From CAMCXE01 sp046347475 (lineage in GTDB: Bacteria > Pseudomonadota > Gammaproteobacteria > Pseudomonadales > Cellvibrionaceae), in contig JAXMGD010000002.1 in NCBI GenBank assembly GCA_046347475.1, positions 1 through 64,000 of the forward strand: a DNA stretch of 64,000 nt. The letters are read 5' to 3'. This document shows, in pieces, positions 53,883-61,820 of the stretch. Position numbers and translations under genes: made by a program. The first letter of the stretch is position 1, and each line of letters opens with the position of its first letter. The notes beneath the pieces are model-generated. The model saw only the letters and a list, made by a program, of their open reading frames with translations. It ran no database searches and was not told where the DNA came from.

Positions 53883-54704
53883 ATGAAACGCTGGATTAAT
53901 GCTTGGCCGTCGCGGCCTGTGGCAGCACTGTTGGGCGCCCTGCCCTTTGTATTGGTATTTTTTATTTATCTCTGGGGTTCCAACCTGCGTTTACAGGAAA
54001 ACCCTAACGATAAATTATTGCCCGCCTTCAGCCAGATAGGTGCGGCCATGGATGAATTAGTGCTGCAGCCGAGCGCGCGAACGGGCGAATATTTATTTTG
54101 GCAGGACACCCAAAGCAGCCTGCGGCGTTTAGGCCTGGGGGTTTTAGCCGCCGCCTCCATCGGTTTATTGGCGGGTTTATTAACCGGCGCGCTGCCTATG
54201 CTGGGGGCGGGTTTTACGCCGTTTATTACCGCTATTTCACTAATTCCACCCATGGCGGTACTACCGATTTTATTTATTGTGTTTGGCTTGGATGAATTAT
54301 CCAAAGTCATGCTGATTGTGATTGGTATAGCGCCAACGCTAGTGCGTAGCGTTTATCACAATTGCCGCGAATTACCCGCCGAGCAGTGGGTAAAAGCACA
54401 AACCCTCGGCGCGCATTCCGGCCAGGTGATGCTACGGGTGTTATTGCCGCAATTAACGCCGCGCTTAATTGATAGCGTGCGTTTGAGCCTGGGCAGTGCC
54501 TGGTTATTTTTAATCGCCGCTGAAGCCATAGCCTCCAACGATGGTTTGGGTTACCGGATATTTTTGGTGCGCCGTTATATGGCCATGGATGTGATTCTGC
54601 CCTATGTGGCCTGGATTACCCTCTTGGCCTTTTTAACCGATTTTGCCCTGGCGCGGCTTAACCGCTGGGCCTTCCCTTGGTACAACCCAGCCAGCAGGCA
54701 CTGA
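53883..54704 (+). CDS. ABC transporter permease (guanidine locus)
   Basis: A 273-aa inner-membrane permease with six helices of the SsuC/TauC type. The EAA loop that contacts the ATPase reads ELPAEQWVKAQTLGAHSGQVMLRVLLPQLTPRLIDSVRLSLG. A long hydrophilic insert (NPNDKLLPAFSQIGAAMDELVLQ) follows the first helix, as usual in this family. It lies 89 bp after the binding-protein gene and two bases before the ATPase start. Confidence 0.93.
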   Translation: MKRWINAWPSRPVAALLGALPFVLVFFIYLWGSNLRLQENPNDKLLPAFSQIGAAMDELVLQPSARTGEYLFWQDTQSSLRRLGLGVLAAASIGLLAGLLTGALPMLGAGFTPFITAISLIPPMAVLPILFIVFGLDELSKVMLIVIGIAPTLVRSVYHNCRELPAEQWVKAQTLGAHSGQVMLRVLLPQLTPRLIDSVRLSLGSAWLFLIAAEAIASNDGLGYRIFLVRRYMAMDVILPYVAWITLLAFLTDFALARLNRWAFPWYNPASRH

Positions 54705-54706
54705 CT

Positions 54707-55537
54707 ATGAGCGCAGCAGAACCTCTTTTACGTTTTAGCCGCGTGGGTAAGGAATATGGCTCACATATTGTGCTGGAGCGTATCTCCACCCAGGTGCAGG
54801 AGGGCGAGTTTGTCTCCTTAGTGGGCACCTCCGGCTGCGGCAAAAGCACTTTTTTAAAAATGCTCCTCGGCACCGAGCAGCCCAGCAGCGGCGAGGCCTT
54901 TTTAGGTGGTAAGCCCCTGGCGGCAGAGCCGGGGCCGGATCGCGGCATAGTGTTCCAAAAGTATTCGGTCTTCCCCCACCTTACGGTGCAGCAAAACGTC
55001 TTGGCGGCCCTGGAATTTAGCCGCAGCCCTTGGCTGGGCAAGCTGTTCGGCGGGGCGAAAAAGGCCGCATTAGAAGAAGTTGCCCTCTGGCTTGATGCAG
55101 TGGGCCTAAGCCGGGCGAAAGACCTCTACCCCCACAGCCTCTCCGGTGGTATGCAGCAGCGTTTGGCCATCGCCCAGGCGCTGATCAAACAGCCGCGTAT
55201 TTTGCTGCTGGATGAACCCTTCGGCGCCCTGGACCCAGGCATTCGCAAAGACATGCACCAGCTGCTGCTGCGCCTGTGGAGCCAGCATAAGCTGACGGTG
55301 TTTATGGTCACCCACGATTTACACGAGGGGTTTTACCTAGGCACCCGCCTGTGGGTGTTTGATAAAACCCGCCACGACCCCCAAGCGCCGGATCGCTACG
55401 GCAGCACCATCACCTACGATCTGGCGCTGCATTCGAACAACCAACAAGCGGTGCAGGAGATAGCCGAGCAGCTCGATGCCGCCGATGTGGCGCGCCTGCA
55501 GCTCAGCCCCAGCACCGGAGACTCAACCCATGCGTGA
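54707..55537 (+). CDS. ABC transporter ATP-binding protein (guanidine locus)
   Basis: A 276-aa ATPase energising the uptake system. Walker A GTSGCGKST is near residue 46; Q-loop FQKYSVFPHLTV, signature LSGGMQQRLAIAQAL, Walker B ILLLDEPFGALD and switch His VTHDLHEG are all present. The start at 54707 is taken because an earlier in-frame ATG (54677) would overlap the permease by 28 bp. The end overlaps the next gene by eight bases. Confidence 0.94.
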   Translation: MSAAEPLLRFSRVGKEYGSHIVLERISTQVQEGEFVSLVGTSGCGKSTFLKMLLGTEQPSSGEAFLGGKPLAAEPGPDRGIVFQKYSVFPHLTVQQNVLAALEFSRSPWLGKLFGGAKKAALEEVALWLDAVGLSRAKDLYPHSLSGGMQQRLAIAQALIKQPRILLLDEPFGALDPGIRKDMHQLLLRLWSQHKLTVFMVTHDLHEGFYLGTRLWVFDKTRHDPQAPDRYGSTITYDLALHSNNQQAVQEIAEQLDAADVARLQLSPSTGDSTHA

Positions 55538-56288
55538 GATAACACCCAATCCCGGCCCCAGCGGCTACAACACCCGCTTGCCCGGCGGCAGCCACTGGTC
55601 GCTCATCCTGCGGCGCGGCACCCGCTTAAGAATTACCGACCCCGCAGGCGGCGCTAACCTCGCCCTGCTGATGTACAACCCCATTAGCCTTGGTGAAAAG
55701 TACAACGCGCCGGATACCCTCAAGTGCCAGCACACCTTTAAGCTCACACGGGGCCACTGTTTGTACTCGGATATGGGCCGCATTTTTTGCTCCATTACCG
55801 AGGACAGCTTCGGCTGGCACGACACCATCGCCGGCACCTGCCACAAAAGTGATGTGGCGCGGCGCTGGGGCGAGCGGGACTATCAAACCCAGCGCAATGA
55901 GTGGCTGCAAAACGGCCAGGACAGTTTTTTAGTGGAGCTGGCCAAATACGGCCTGGGCCTTAGGGACTTGGCCGCCAATGTGAATTGTTTCAGTGAAGTA
56001 CGGGCCGATGAGCGCGGCCAGCTGAGCCTCACCCGCCAAAGCCAGGCCGGGGATTACCTCTGCCTGCGCTTTGAAATGGACACCCTAGTGGTGATGCACA
56101 GCTGCCCCCACCGGCTAAACAGCGCTGCGCGCTACCCGCGCCTGGGCGTAAACCTCGCCCTAGACCTAGCCCCCCCCATGGCCGAGGACGACCTGTGCTT
56201 AAACCACTGCGCGGAGAACCGCCGGGGTTTTGATAACAACGCCCTCTACCACTTTGGCTTGCCCGCATCGGGCCTCGTTTCTCAATAG
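55530..56288 (+). CDS. cgdB: Urea carboxylase-associated protein 2; probable carboxyguanidine deiminase subunit
   Basis: A 252-aa DUF1989-family protein. In the guanidine pathway described in Pseudomonas, two such paralogues form a complex that deaminates carboxyguanidine to allophanate. Visible family features are ITDPAGGANLALLMYNP, SDMGRIFCSITEDSFGWHDTIAGTCH (conserved His-Asp), VNCFSEV and VVMHSCPHRLN with a Cys-Pro motif likely binding metal. The ATG at 55530 overlaps the ATPase end (ATGCGTGA). Which of the two paralogues corresponds to CgdA and which to CgdB is assigned tentatively from length and order. Confidence 0.85.
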   Translation: MREITPNPGPSGYNTRLPGGSHWSLILRRGTRLRITDPAGGANLALLMYNPISLGEKYNAPDTLKCQHTFKLTRGHCLYSDMGRIFCSITEDSFGWHDTIAGTCHKSDVARRWGERDYQTQRNEWLQNGQDSFLVELAKYGLGLRDLAANVNCFSEVRADERGQLSLTRQSQAGDYLCLRFEMDTLVVMHSCPHRLNSAARYPRLGVNLALDLAPPMAEDDLCLNHCAENRRGFDNNALYHFGLPASGLVSQ

Positions 56289-56296
56289 GTGCCCTT

Positions 56297-56941
56297 ATGC
56301 AGATTCAACCCAGTAACCGCAACCCCGACCAGGCACAGCAGCGGCAAACGGTGCGCGCCGGTGATTATTACCTGGGCACCTTAAAACAGGGCCAGGTGCT
56401 GCGCATTGTTGACTTAGAGGGCAACCAGGCCGCCGATACCCTCTTCTATAACGCGGCGGATATAACCGAGCGCTACAGCGCCACCGACACCATCGCTAGC
56501 CAGGGCAACCTGTATGTAGGCCCCGGCTCTGTACTCAAAACCAATTTGCTGCGCGACATGCTGAGCATAGTGGCCGACACCTGCGGCCGCCACGACACCA
56601 TCGGCGGCGCCTGTGCCACTGAGTCCAACACCGTGCGCTACTCCCTAGAAAAACGCTGCATGCACGCCTGCCGAGACAGCTGGATGCTGGCGCTGCAGGA
56701 GCACGAGGAGAGCGGCCTCACCAAGGCGGACATAACCCACAACATCAACTTTTTTATGAATGTGCCGGTGAGCCCTGCAGGCGGCTTGCAGTTTGCCGAT
56801 GGTATTTCGGCGCCGGGTAAATATGTGGAGCTGCTGGCTCATATGGATGTGTTGGTGCTGATCTCCAACTGCCCACAGTTGAACAACCCGTGTAATGCCT
56901 ATAACCCGACGCCTATAGAACTGTTGGTGTGGGATGCGTGA
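56297..56941 (+). CDS. cgdA: Urea carboxylase-associated protein 1; probable carboxyguanidine deiminase subunit
   Basis: A 214-aa DUF1989-family protein, paralogous to the preceding gene. Shared features are RIVDLEGNQAADTLFYN, MLSIVADTCGRHDTIGGACATESNT, NINFFMNVPV and VLVLISNCPQLNNPCN, the last with the Cys-Pro motif. It starts nine bases after the previous stop. After it the operon is interrupted by 743 bp of repeats before the carboxylase. The role in converting carboxyguanidine is known for homologues and inferred here. Confidence 0.86.
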   Translation: MQIQPSNRNPDQAQQRQTVRAGDYYLGTLKQGQVLRIVDLEGNQAADTLFYNAADITERYSATDTIASQGNLYVGPGSVLKTNLLRDMLSIVADTCGRHDTIGGACATESNTVRYSLEKRCMHACRDSWMLALQEHEESGLTKADITHNINFFMNVPVSPAGGLQFADGISAPGKYVELLAHMDVLVLISNCPQLNNPCNAYNPTPIELLVWDA

Positions 56942-57684
56942 GGTGGTTGGGTAGCCAGGTTGGAGTGGAGGATGCGAGCTTGCTTTTCGCTCCCTCTCCC
57001 TCTGGGACGACTGCATGGATGCAGGAGGTAGAGTCACGCCGGGAGCGGTTACCGAGAGGGTTGGGGTGAGGGTAGGCGTCCGTAGCCCGGATGAAGCGCA
57101 GCCTAATCCGGGGTGGTTCGACAAAACCTGGATTGCGTTTCACTTCATGCGGGCTACGTCAGGTCATCCGGGCTACGGCAGGGAGCAAGAGCGCAACTCC
57201 CAGCCGTGGGTAATAGGAGTGAAAACCCCCTCCCAGCCCAATGTCGTTAAGTTAAGCCCAGCTCCCTCACCCTAGCCCTCTCCCAAAGGGAGAGGGGACA
57301 GTAAGAGCTCACCCTGGAGGCCTTGGTTTTAGCCCCCTCTCCCTCGGGGAGAGGGTTGGGGTGAGGGTAAGAAAAGGCGCGGGAAATGGCTCAAAATCCT
57401 TAACTTAATGACATTGCCTCCCAACCTCCCCCTTGAAAAGGGGGAGGAGCAAAAAACCTTAGCCTGAGGCAGGTTGCTAGTGCCCCAGGCGCATTGGCTC
57501 CCTCCCCTTATCAAGGGGAGGGTTGGGGTGGGGTTTGTAGAACAAAGCCCACGAATAAATACATTCGAGCTACCAAATAAAACCCTTGTAGCTACCAAGC
57601 AAAACCAGTAATACCGCCCCCCAGGACGACCTGGGAGCCTATCAAATAAACGCGGGACGGCCCGCCCAAACACGGATTCTCACC
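56942..57684. repeat. 743-bp repeat cluster between deiminase and carboxylase genes (includes composite element D, 57239-57416)
   Basis: No gene. In order: a 78-bp unit (56990-57067) whose near-identical inverted copy lies at 61391-61468; a GTAGCCCGGATGAAGCGCAG...AATCCGGG repeat and its inverted partner (57080-57175); composite element D, with termini CAATGTCGTTAAGTTAAG (57239-57256) and CTTAACTTAATGACATTG (57399-57416) around CCCTCTCCC...GGGAGAGGG modules; CCTCCCCCTT/AAGGGGGAGG-type palindromes (57420-57535); and the leader of the carboxylase gene. Confidence 0.8.
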
Positions 57685-60600
57685 ATGTTTGACACAGTAC
57701 TGATCGCCAACCGAGGCGCCATCGCCACCCGTATCCTGCGCAGCCTCAAACAGATGGGCATCAAGAGCGTGGCGGTGTACCACGAGGAAGACGCCAACTC
57801 CCTGCATGTACAGCTGGCGGACTTAGCCGTGTGCCTAGGCGCAGGCAGTGCGGCCGATACCTACCTCAACATCGACAAAATCATCCAAGCCGCCCGCGAC
57901 ACCGGTGCCCAAGCCATTCACCCCGGCTACGGCTTTTTAAGTGAGAACCAAGCCTTTGTGCGCGCCTGTGAGGCGGCGGGCCTGGTGTTTATCGGCCCCA
58001 CCCTCGAGCAGATGGCCCTCTTCGGCCTCAAACACTCCGCCCGTGAGGCGGCAGCTAAGGCCCAAGTGCCGCTAGTGACCGGCTCCCCGCTGCTGGAGGA
58101 TTTACCCCAAGCGCAGCAATGGGCCGCACAGGTGGGCTACCCGGTGATGCTCAAAAGCACCGCAGGCGGTGGCGGCATTGGCATGCAGGTGTGCCAGGAT
58201 GAAACCGAACTGAGCCAAGCCTGGGATTCAGTGCGGCGCTTAGGCGGCAATTACTTCAGCAATAACGGCGTATTTTTAGAGGCCTACATCGCCCGCGCCC
58301 GCCATATCGAAGTGCAGATTTTTGGCGATGGTAAGGGCCTTGCCAAAGCCCTCGGCGAGCGGGACTGCTCGGCCCAGCGGCGCAACCAAAAAGTGCTGGA
58401 GGAAACCCCCGCCCCCAACCTGCCGGAGGCGCAGCGCCAACAGCTGCACGCCACCGCCGAGGCCCTGATGGCCTCGGTGCAGTACCGCAACGCAGGCACG
58501 GTGGAGTTTATTTACGACGTAGACCGAGGCGCCTTTTATTTTTTAGAGGTGAACACTCGCCTGCAGGTGGAGCACGGCGTAACCGAACAGGTGTGGGGGG
58601 TGGACCTGGTGAACTGGATGATCCGCCAGGCGGCAGGCGAGCTGGATTTAGCCTTCGAGCACAGCCAGCTCAGGCCCCAAGGCCATGCCGTGCAGGCGCG
58701 CATCTATGCCGAAGCGCCCCACCTGGACTTTCGCCCCAGCAGCGGCCGCCTCACCCATGCGCACTGGCCCGAGGCCGACGGCAAGCACCTGCGCATCGAC
58801 ACCTGGGTGGAGGCAGGCATACAGGTGCCCGCCCTCTTCGACCCTATGATCGCCAAGGTGATTTGCCATGGTGAAGACCGCGCCGCCGCACTTAAGCAAC
58901 TCGACACCAGCCTGGCCAACTCTAGCCTCTACGGCATAGACACCAACCTCGCCTACGTGCGCAGCCTGCTGGCAAGCTTAGAAGCCATCAGCGGTAACTT
59001 GCTCACCCGCAGCTTGGCAAGCCTCGCCTACAGCCCCGCCTGCGTGAGCGTGTTGGCGGGCGGCACCCAAACTACCCTGCAGGATTACCCCGGCCGCATA
59101 GGCTACTGGCATGTGGGCGTGCCGCCCTCCGGGCCTATGGATGCCTTAAGTTTTCGCCTGGCCAACGGCCTGCTCGGCAATCCCTTGGGCGCCGTCGCCC
59201 TGGAGATCACCCTCAACGGCCCCAGCCTTAAATTCCACCGCGCAAGCCAAGTGGCCGTCACCGGCGCCGCCATTGAGCTGAGCCTAGACGGCGCCCCCTG
59301 CCCCCAGTACCAAACCTTTTGGGTGCAGCCGGGGCAAATCCTGCAGCTAGGCCGCGTGACCGGCGCGGGGGCGCGGGCTTATTTGGCAGTGGCAGGCGGC
59401 TTTGACTGCCCCGAATATTTAGGCTCGGCCGCCACCTTTACCCTGGGGCAGTTCGGCGGCACCGGCAGGGCGCTGGCCACGGGCGATACCCTGCAGTTAA
59501 AAAGCGCCGCAGCCGCGCCCGAGGCCACTCTGCCGCCAGAGCAGCGCCCAGCTATAGGGGCGGATTGGACGCTGCGCGTCATCCCCGGCCCCCACACAGC
59601 GCCGGATTTTTTCACCCCGGCGGATATGCACACCCTGTTTAGCACCTCCTGGCAGGTGCACTATCAATCCAGCCGCACCGGCGTGCGCCTGAACGGCCCT
59701 AAACCTGCCTGGGCGCGGGAGACCGGCGGCGAGGCGGGCCTGCATCCTTCCAATATTCACGACAACGCCTACGCCTTCGGCAGCATCGACTTCACCGGCG
59801 ACATGCCAGTGATTCTGGGGGTAGACGGCCCGTCATTGGGCGGGTTTGTTTGCCCGGCCACGGTGATTGCGGCGGATTTGTGGAAACTCGGCCAGCTCAA
59901 GGCGGGCGATCAACTGTGTTTTGTAGCGGTCAGCCACAGCGACGCCGTGCGCCTGGAGGCTCAGCAGCTGCACCAATTGAGCCGCTTAAACGGCGCCGAG
60001 GTAAGCCTCGCAAGCCCCCCGGTAGATCCCACCCAATTGCCCAGCCCCATAGTGCAAACCGGCCAGTTCGGCCCCGACGCCTACGCCTGCCGCTTAGCGG
60101 GCGACCACTTTTTGCTGGTGGAGCTGGGGCCGCTGGAGCTGGACATAGCCCGCCGCTTTCGCGTCCACGCGCTCATGCTCTGGCTAGAGCGCAACCGCCT
60201 GGCGGGCCTCATGGAACTCACCCCCGGCGTGCGCTCTCTGCAGATTCACTACAACAGCCAGCTGTTAAGCCTTACCCAGCTGCTCACCCATTTGCGCCTG
60301 GCAGAAGCCGAACTCACCCGCGCCGCCCCCAGCCGCCTGCCCTCGCGCAGGGTATACCTGCCAATTAGCTGGGACGACGAAGCCTGCCGCGAGGCCATCG
60401 CCAAATACACAGCCAGCGTGCGCCCCAACGCCCCCTGGTGCCCCAGCAACCTAGAATTTATCCGCCGCATCAACGGCCTTACCGACCTGGCCGCCGTTAA
60501 AGAGCTGTTTTTTAACACCGATTATTTGGTGCTAGGCCTGGGCGATGTGTACCTAGGCGCGCCCCTGGCCACCCCGCTAGACCCGCGCCAGCGCCTAGTC

Positions 60601-61287
60601 ACCACCAAATACAACCCCGCCCGTACCTGGACGGCGGAAAACTCCGTCGGCATAGGCGGCGCCTACCTCTGCGTGTACGGCATGGAAGGCCCCGGCGGCT
60701 ACCAGTTTGTGGGCCGCACCCTGCAGATGTGGAACACCTACAAGGCCACGGCGGAATTCAGCGCGCCCTGGCTGCTGCGTTTTTTCGACCAGATCCGCTT
60801 TTACGAGGTGAGCGCCGAAGAGCTAAAAACCATCCGCCGCGACTTCCCCCAGGGCCGCTACCCGCTGCGCATCGAGCCCTGCGAGTTCGACCTTGCCGCC
60901 TACCAAGCCTTTTTGGATACACACCAAGCGGGCATAACAGCCTTCACCGCCCAGCGCCAAGCCGCCTTCGCCGCCGAGCTGGAACACTGGCGCGCCACAG
61001 GCCAACTCACCTACTCAAGCCCGGAAGAGATAAGTAGCGAAAGCAGCGAAGCCGCCCTACCGGAGGGCACGCGCGCCGTGGAAAGCCCCGTGGCGGGCAG
61101 CCTATGGCAGTTGTTAGTGAAGGAAGGCGACACGGTAGCGGCAGGCCAGGTGCTGGCGATTTTGGAATCCATGAAGATGGAGCTGGAAGTCACCGCCCCG
61201 GCGGCAGGCCAGGTGAGCAAAATCCTCAAACAACCGGGCCAGAGTTTAGGGTTGGGCCAGTGTTTGCTTTGGTTGCAAACAACTTAA
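57685..61287 (+). CDS. Biotin-dependent guanidine carboxylase (urea carboxylase family)
   Basis: A 1200-aa multidomain enzyme that uses ATP and bicarbonate to carboxylate guanidine (or urea). Residues 1-450 form the biotin carboxylase with the ATP-grasp Gly-rich loop KSTAGGGGIGMQ and EVNTRLQVEHGVTE. About 470-780 is a KipA-like part (LQDYPGRIGYWHVGVPPSGPMD; GVDGPSLGGFVCP), about 800-1070 a KipI-like part with GDHFLLVELG and PGVRSLQIHY. The C-terminal biotinyl domain carries the attachment Lys (about 1164) in ESMKMELEV. The full chain length matches urea carboxylases. The riboswitch and the two deiminase genes upstream argue for guanidine as the true substrate. It is isolated from neighbours by repeats, so it may have its own promoter. 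Confidence 0.93.
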   Translation: MFDTVLIANRGAIATRILRSLKQMGIKSVAVYHEEDANSLHVQLADLAVCLGAGSAADTYLNIDKIIQAARDTGAQAIHPGYGFLSENQAFVRACEAAGLVFIGPTLEQMALFGLKHSAREAAAKAQVPLVTGSPLLEDLPQAQQWAAQVGYPVMLKSTAGGGGIGMQVCQDETELSQAWDSVRRLGGNYFSNNGVFLEAYIARARHIEVQIFGDGKGLAKALGERDCSAQRRNQKVLEETPAPNLPEAQRQQLHATAEALMASVQYRNAGTVEFIYDVDRGAFYFLEVNTRLQVEHGVTEQVWGVDLVNWMIRQAAGELDLAFEHSQLRPQGHAVQARIYAEAPHLDFRPSSGRLTHAHWPEADGKHLRIDTWVEAGIQVPALFDPMIAKVICHGEDRAAALKQLDTSLANSSLYGIDTNLAYVRSLLASLEAISGNLLTRSLASLAYSPACVSVLAGGTQTTLQDYPGRIGYWHVGVPPSGPMDALSFRLANGLLGNPLGAVALEITLNGPSLKFHRASQVAVTGAAIELSLDGAPCPQYQTFWVQPGQILQLGRVTGAGARAYLAVAGGFDCPEYLGSAATFTLGQFGGTGRALATGDTLQLKSAAAAPEATLPPEQRPAIGADWTLRVIPGPHTAPDFFTPADMHTLFSTSWQVHYQSSRTGVRLNGPKPAWARETGGEAGLHPSNIHDNAYAFGSIDFTGDMPVILGVDGPSLGGFVCPATVIAADLWKLGQLKAGDQLCFVAVSHSDAVRLEAQQLHQLSRLNGAEVSLASPPVDPTQLPSPIVQTGQFGPDAYACRLAGDHFLLVELGPLELDIARRFRVHALMLWLERNRLAGLMELTPGVRSLQIHYNSQLLSLTQLLTHLRLAEAELTRAAPSRLPSRRVYLPISWDDEACREAIAKYTASVRPNAPWCPSNLEFIRRINGLTDLAAVKELFFNTDYLVLGLGDVYLGAPLATPLDPRQRLVTTKYNPARTWTAENSVGIGGAYLCVYGMEGPGGYQFVGRTLQMWNTYKATAEFSAPWLLRFFDQIRFYEVSAEELKTIRRDFPQGRYPLRIEPCEFDLAAYQAFLDTHQAGITAFTAQRQAAFAAELEHWRATGQLTYSSPEEISSESSEAALPEGTRAVESPVAGSLWQLLVKEGDTVAAGQVLAILESMKMELEVTAPAAGQVSKILKQPGQSLGLGQCLLWLQTT

Positions 61288-61820
61288 CGGGGCACAGGCG
61301 GTGTTTGTATTCCCGCCCTTGGTGGGGATGTCATCGAGCGAAGGGTTTTACATTGCTTTTGAACGGGTTGTGCACTCGCCCAGCAACCCCACCCCAACCC
61401 TCTCGGTAACCGCTCTCAGCGTGACTCTACCTCCTGCATCCATGCAGTCGTCCCAGAGGGAGAGGGAGCTAAAAGCAGAGTCTCCGGGGTTAGCACACAC
61501 TGTCCCCTCTCCCTCTGGGAGAGGGCTAGGGTGAGGGTGAGGGAGCTGCACTTAACCCAATGACATTGGGCTGAGGGGGGCTGGCCGAGGCAAAAACCTA
61601 TTGCACACCCATGGGCTATGCACAAACCAAGTAGCCCGGATGAAGCGCAGCGCAATCCGGGTAAGCACTCAGCCCGAATTCGGCAGTAACGAATGTAGGG
61701 GCACCCCTCGTGGGTGCCCAACCCAAACTCACAAACCAGGAACACAACCCCCGGGACTGCGCAGCGAAATCCGGGCTACCAATGCAAAACAAACAAAATC
61801 CCCAAACAAAAGGCCCCAGC
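61288..61820. repeat. 533-bp repeat cluster between carboxylase and allophanate hydrolase genes
   Basis: No gene. It contains the inverted partner (61391-61468) of the 78-bp unit at 56990; a CCCCTCTCCCTCTGGGAGAG palindrome (61503-61525); a single terminus of the composite family, CTTAACCCAATGACATTG (61551-61568), without a recognisable left end; GTAGCCCGGATGAAGCGCAG...AATCCGGG (61631-61660) with an inverted partner near 61752-61780; and GTAGGGGCACCCC...GGGTGCCC (61696-61721). Confidence 0.78.

Noticed and set aside
59850..60368. 172-codon plus-strand frame inside the carboxylase gene, with other long shadows nearby
   Set aside because: Proline/arginine-rich shadow translation of a GC-rich gene in another frame.
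61710..61820. Longer start for the allophanate hydrolase
   Set aside because: The added residues are encoded by GCCCGGAT-type and GTAGGGGCACCC-type repeats; Met at 61821 begins the conserved domain.
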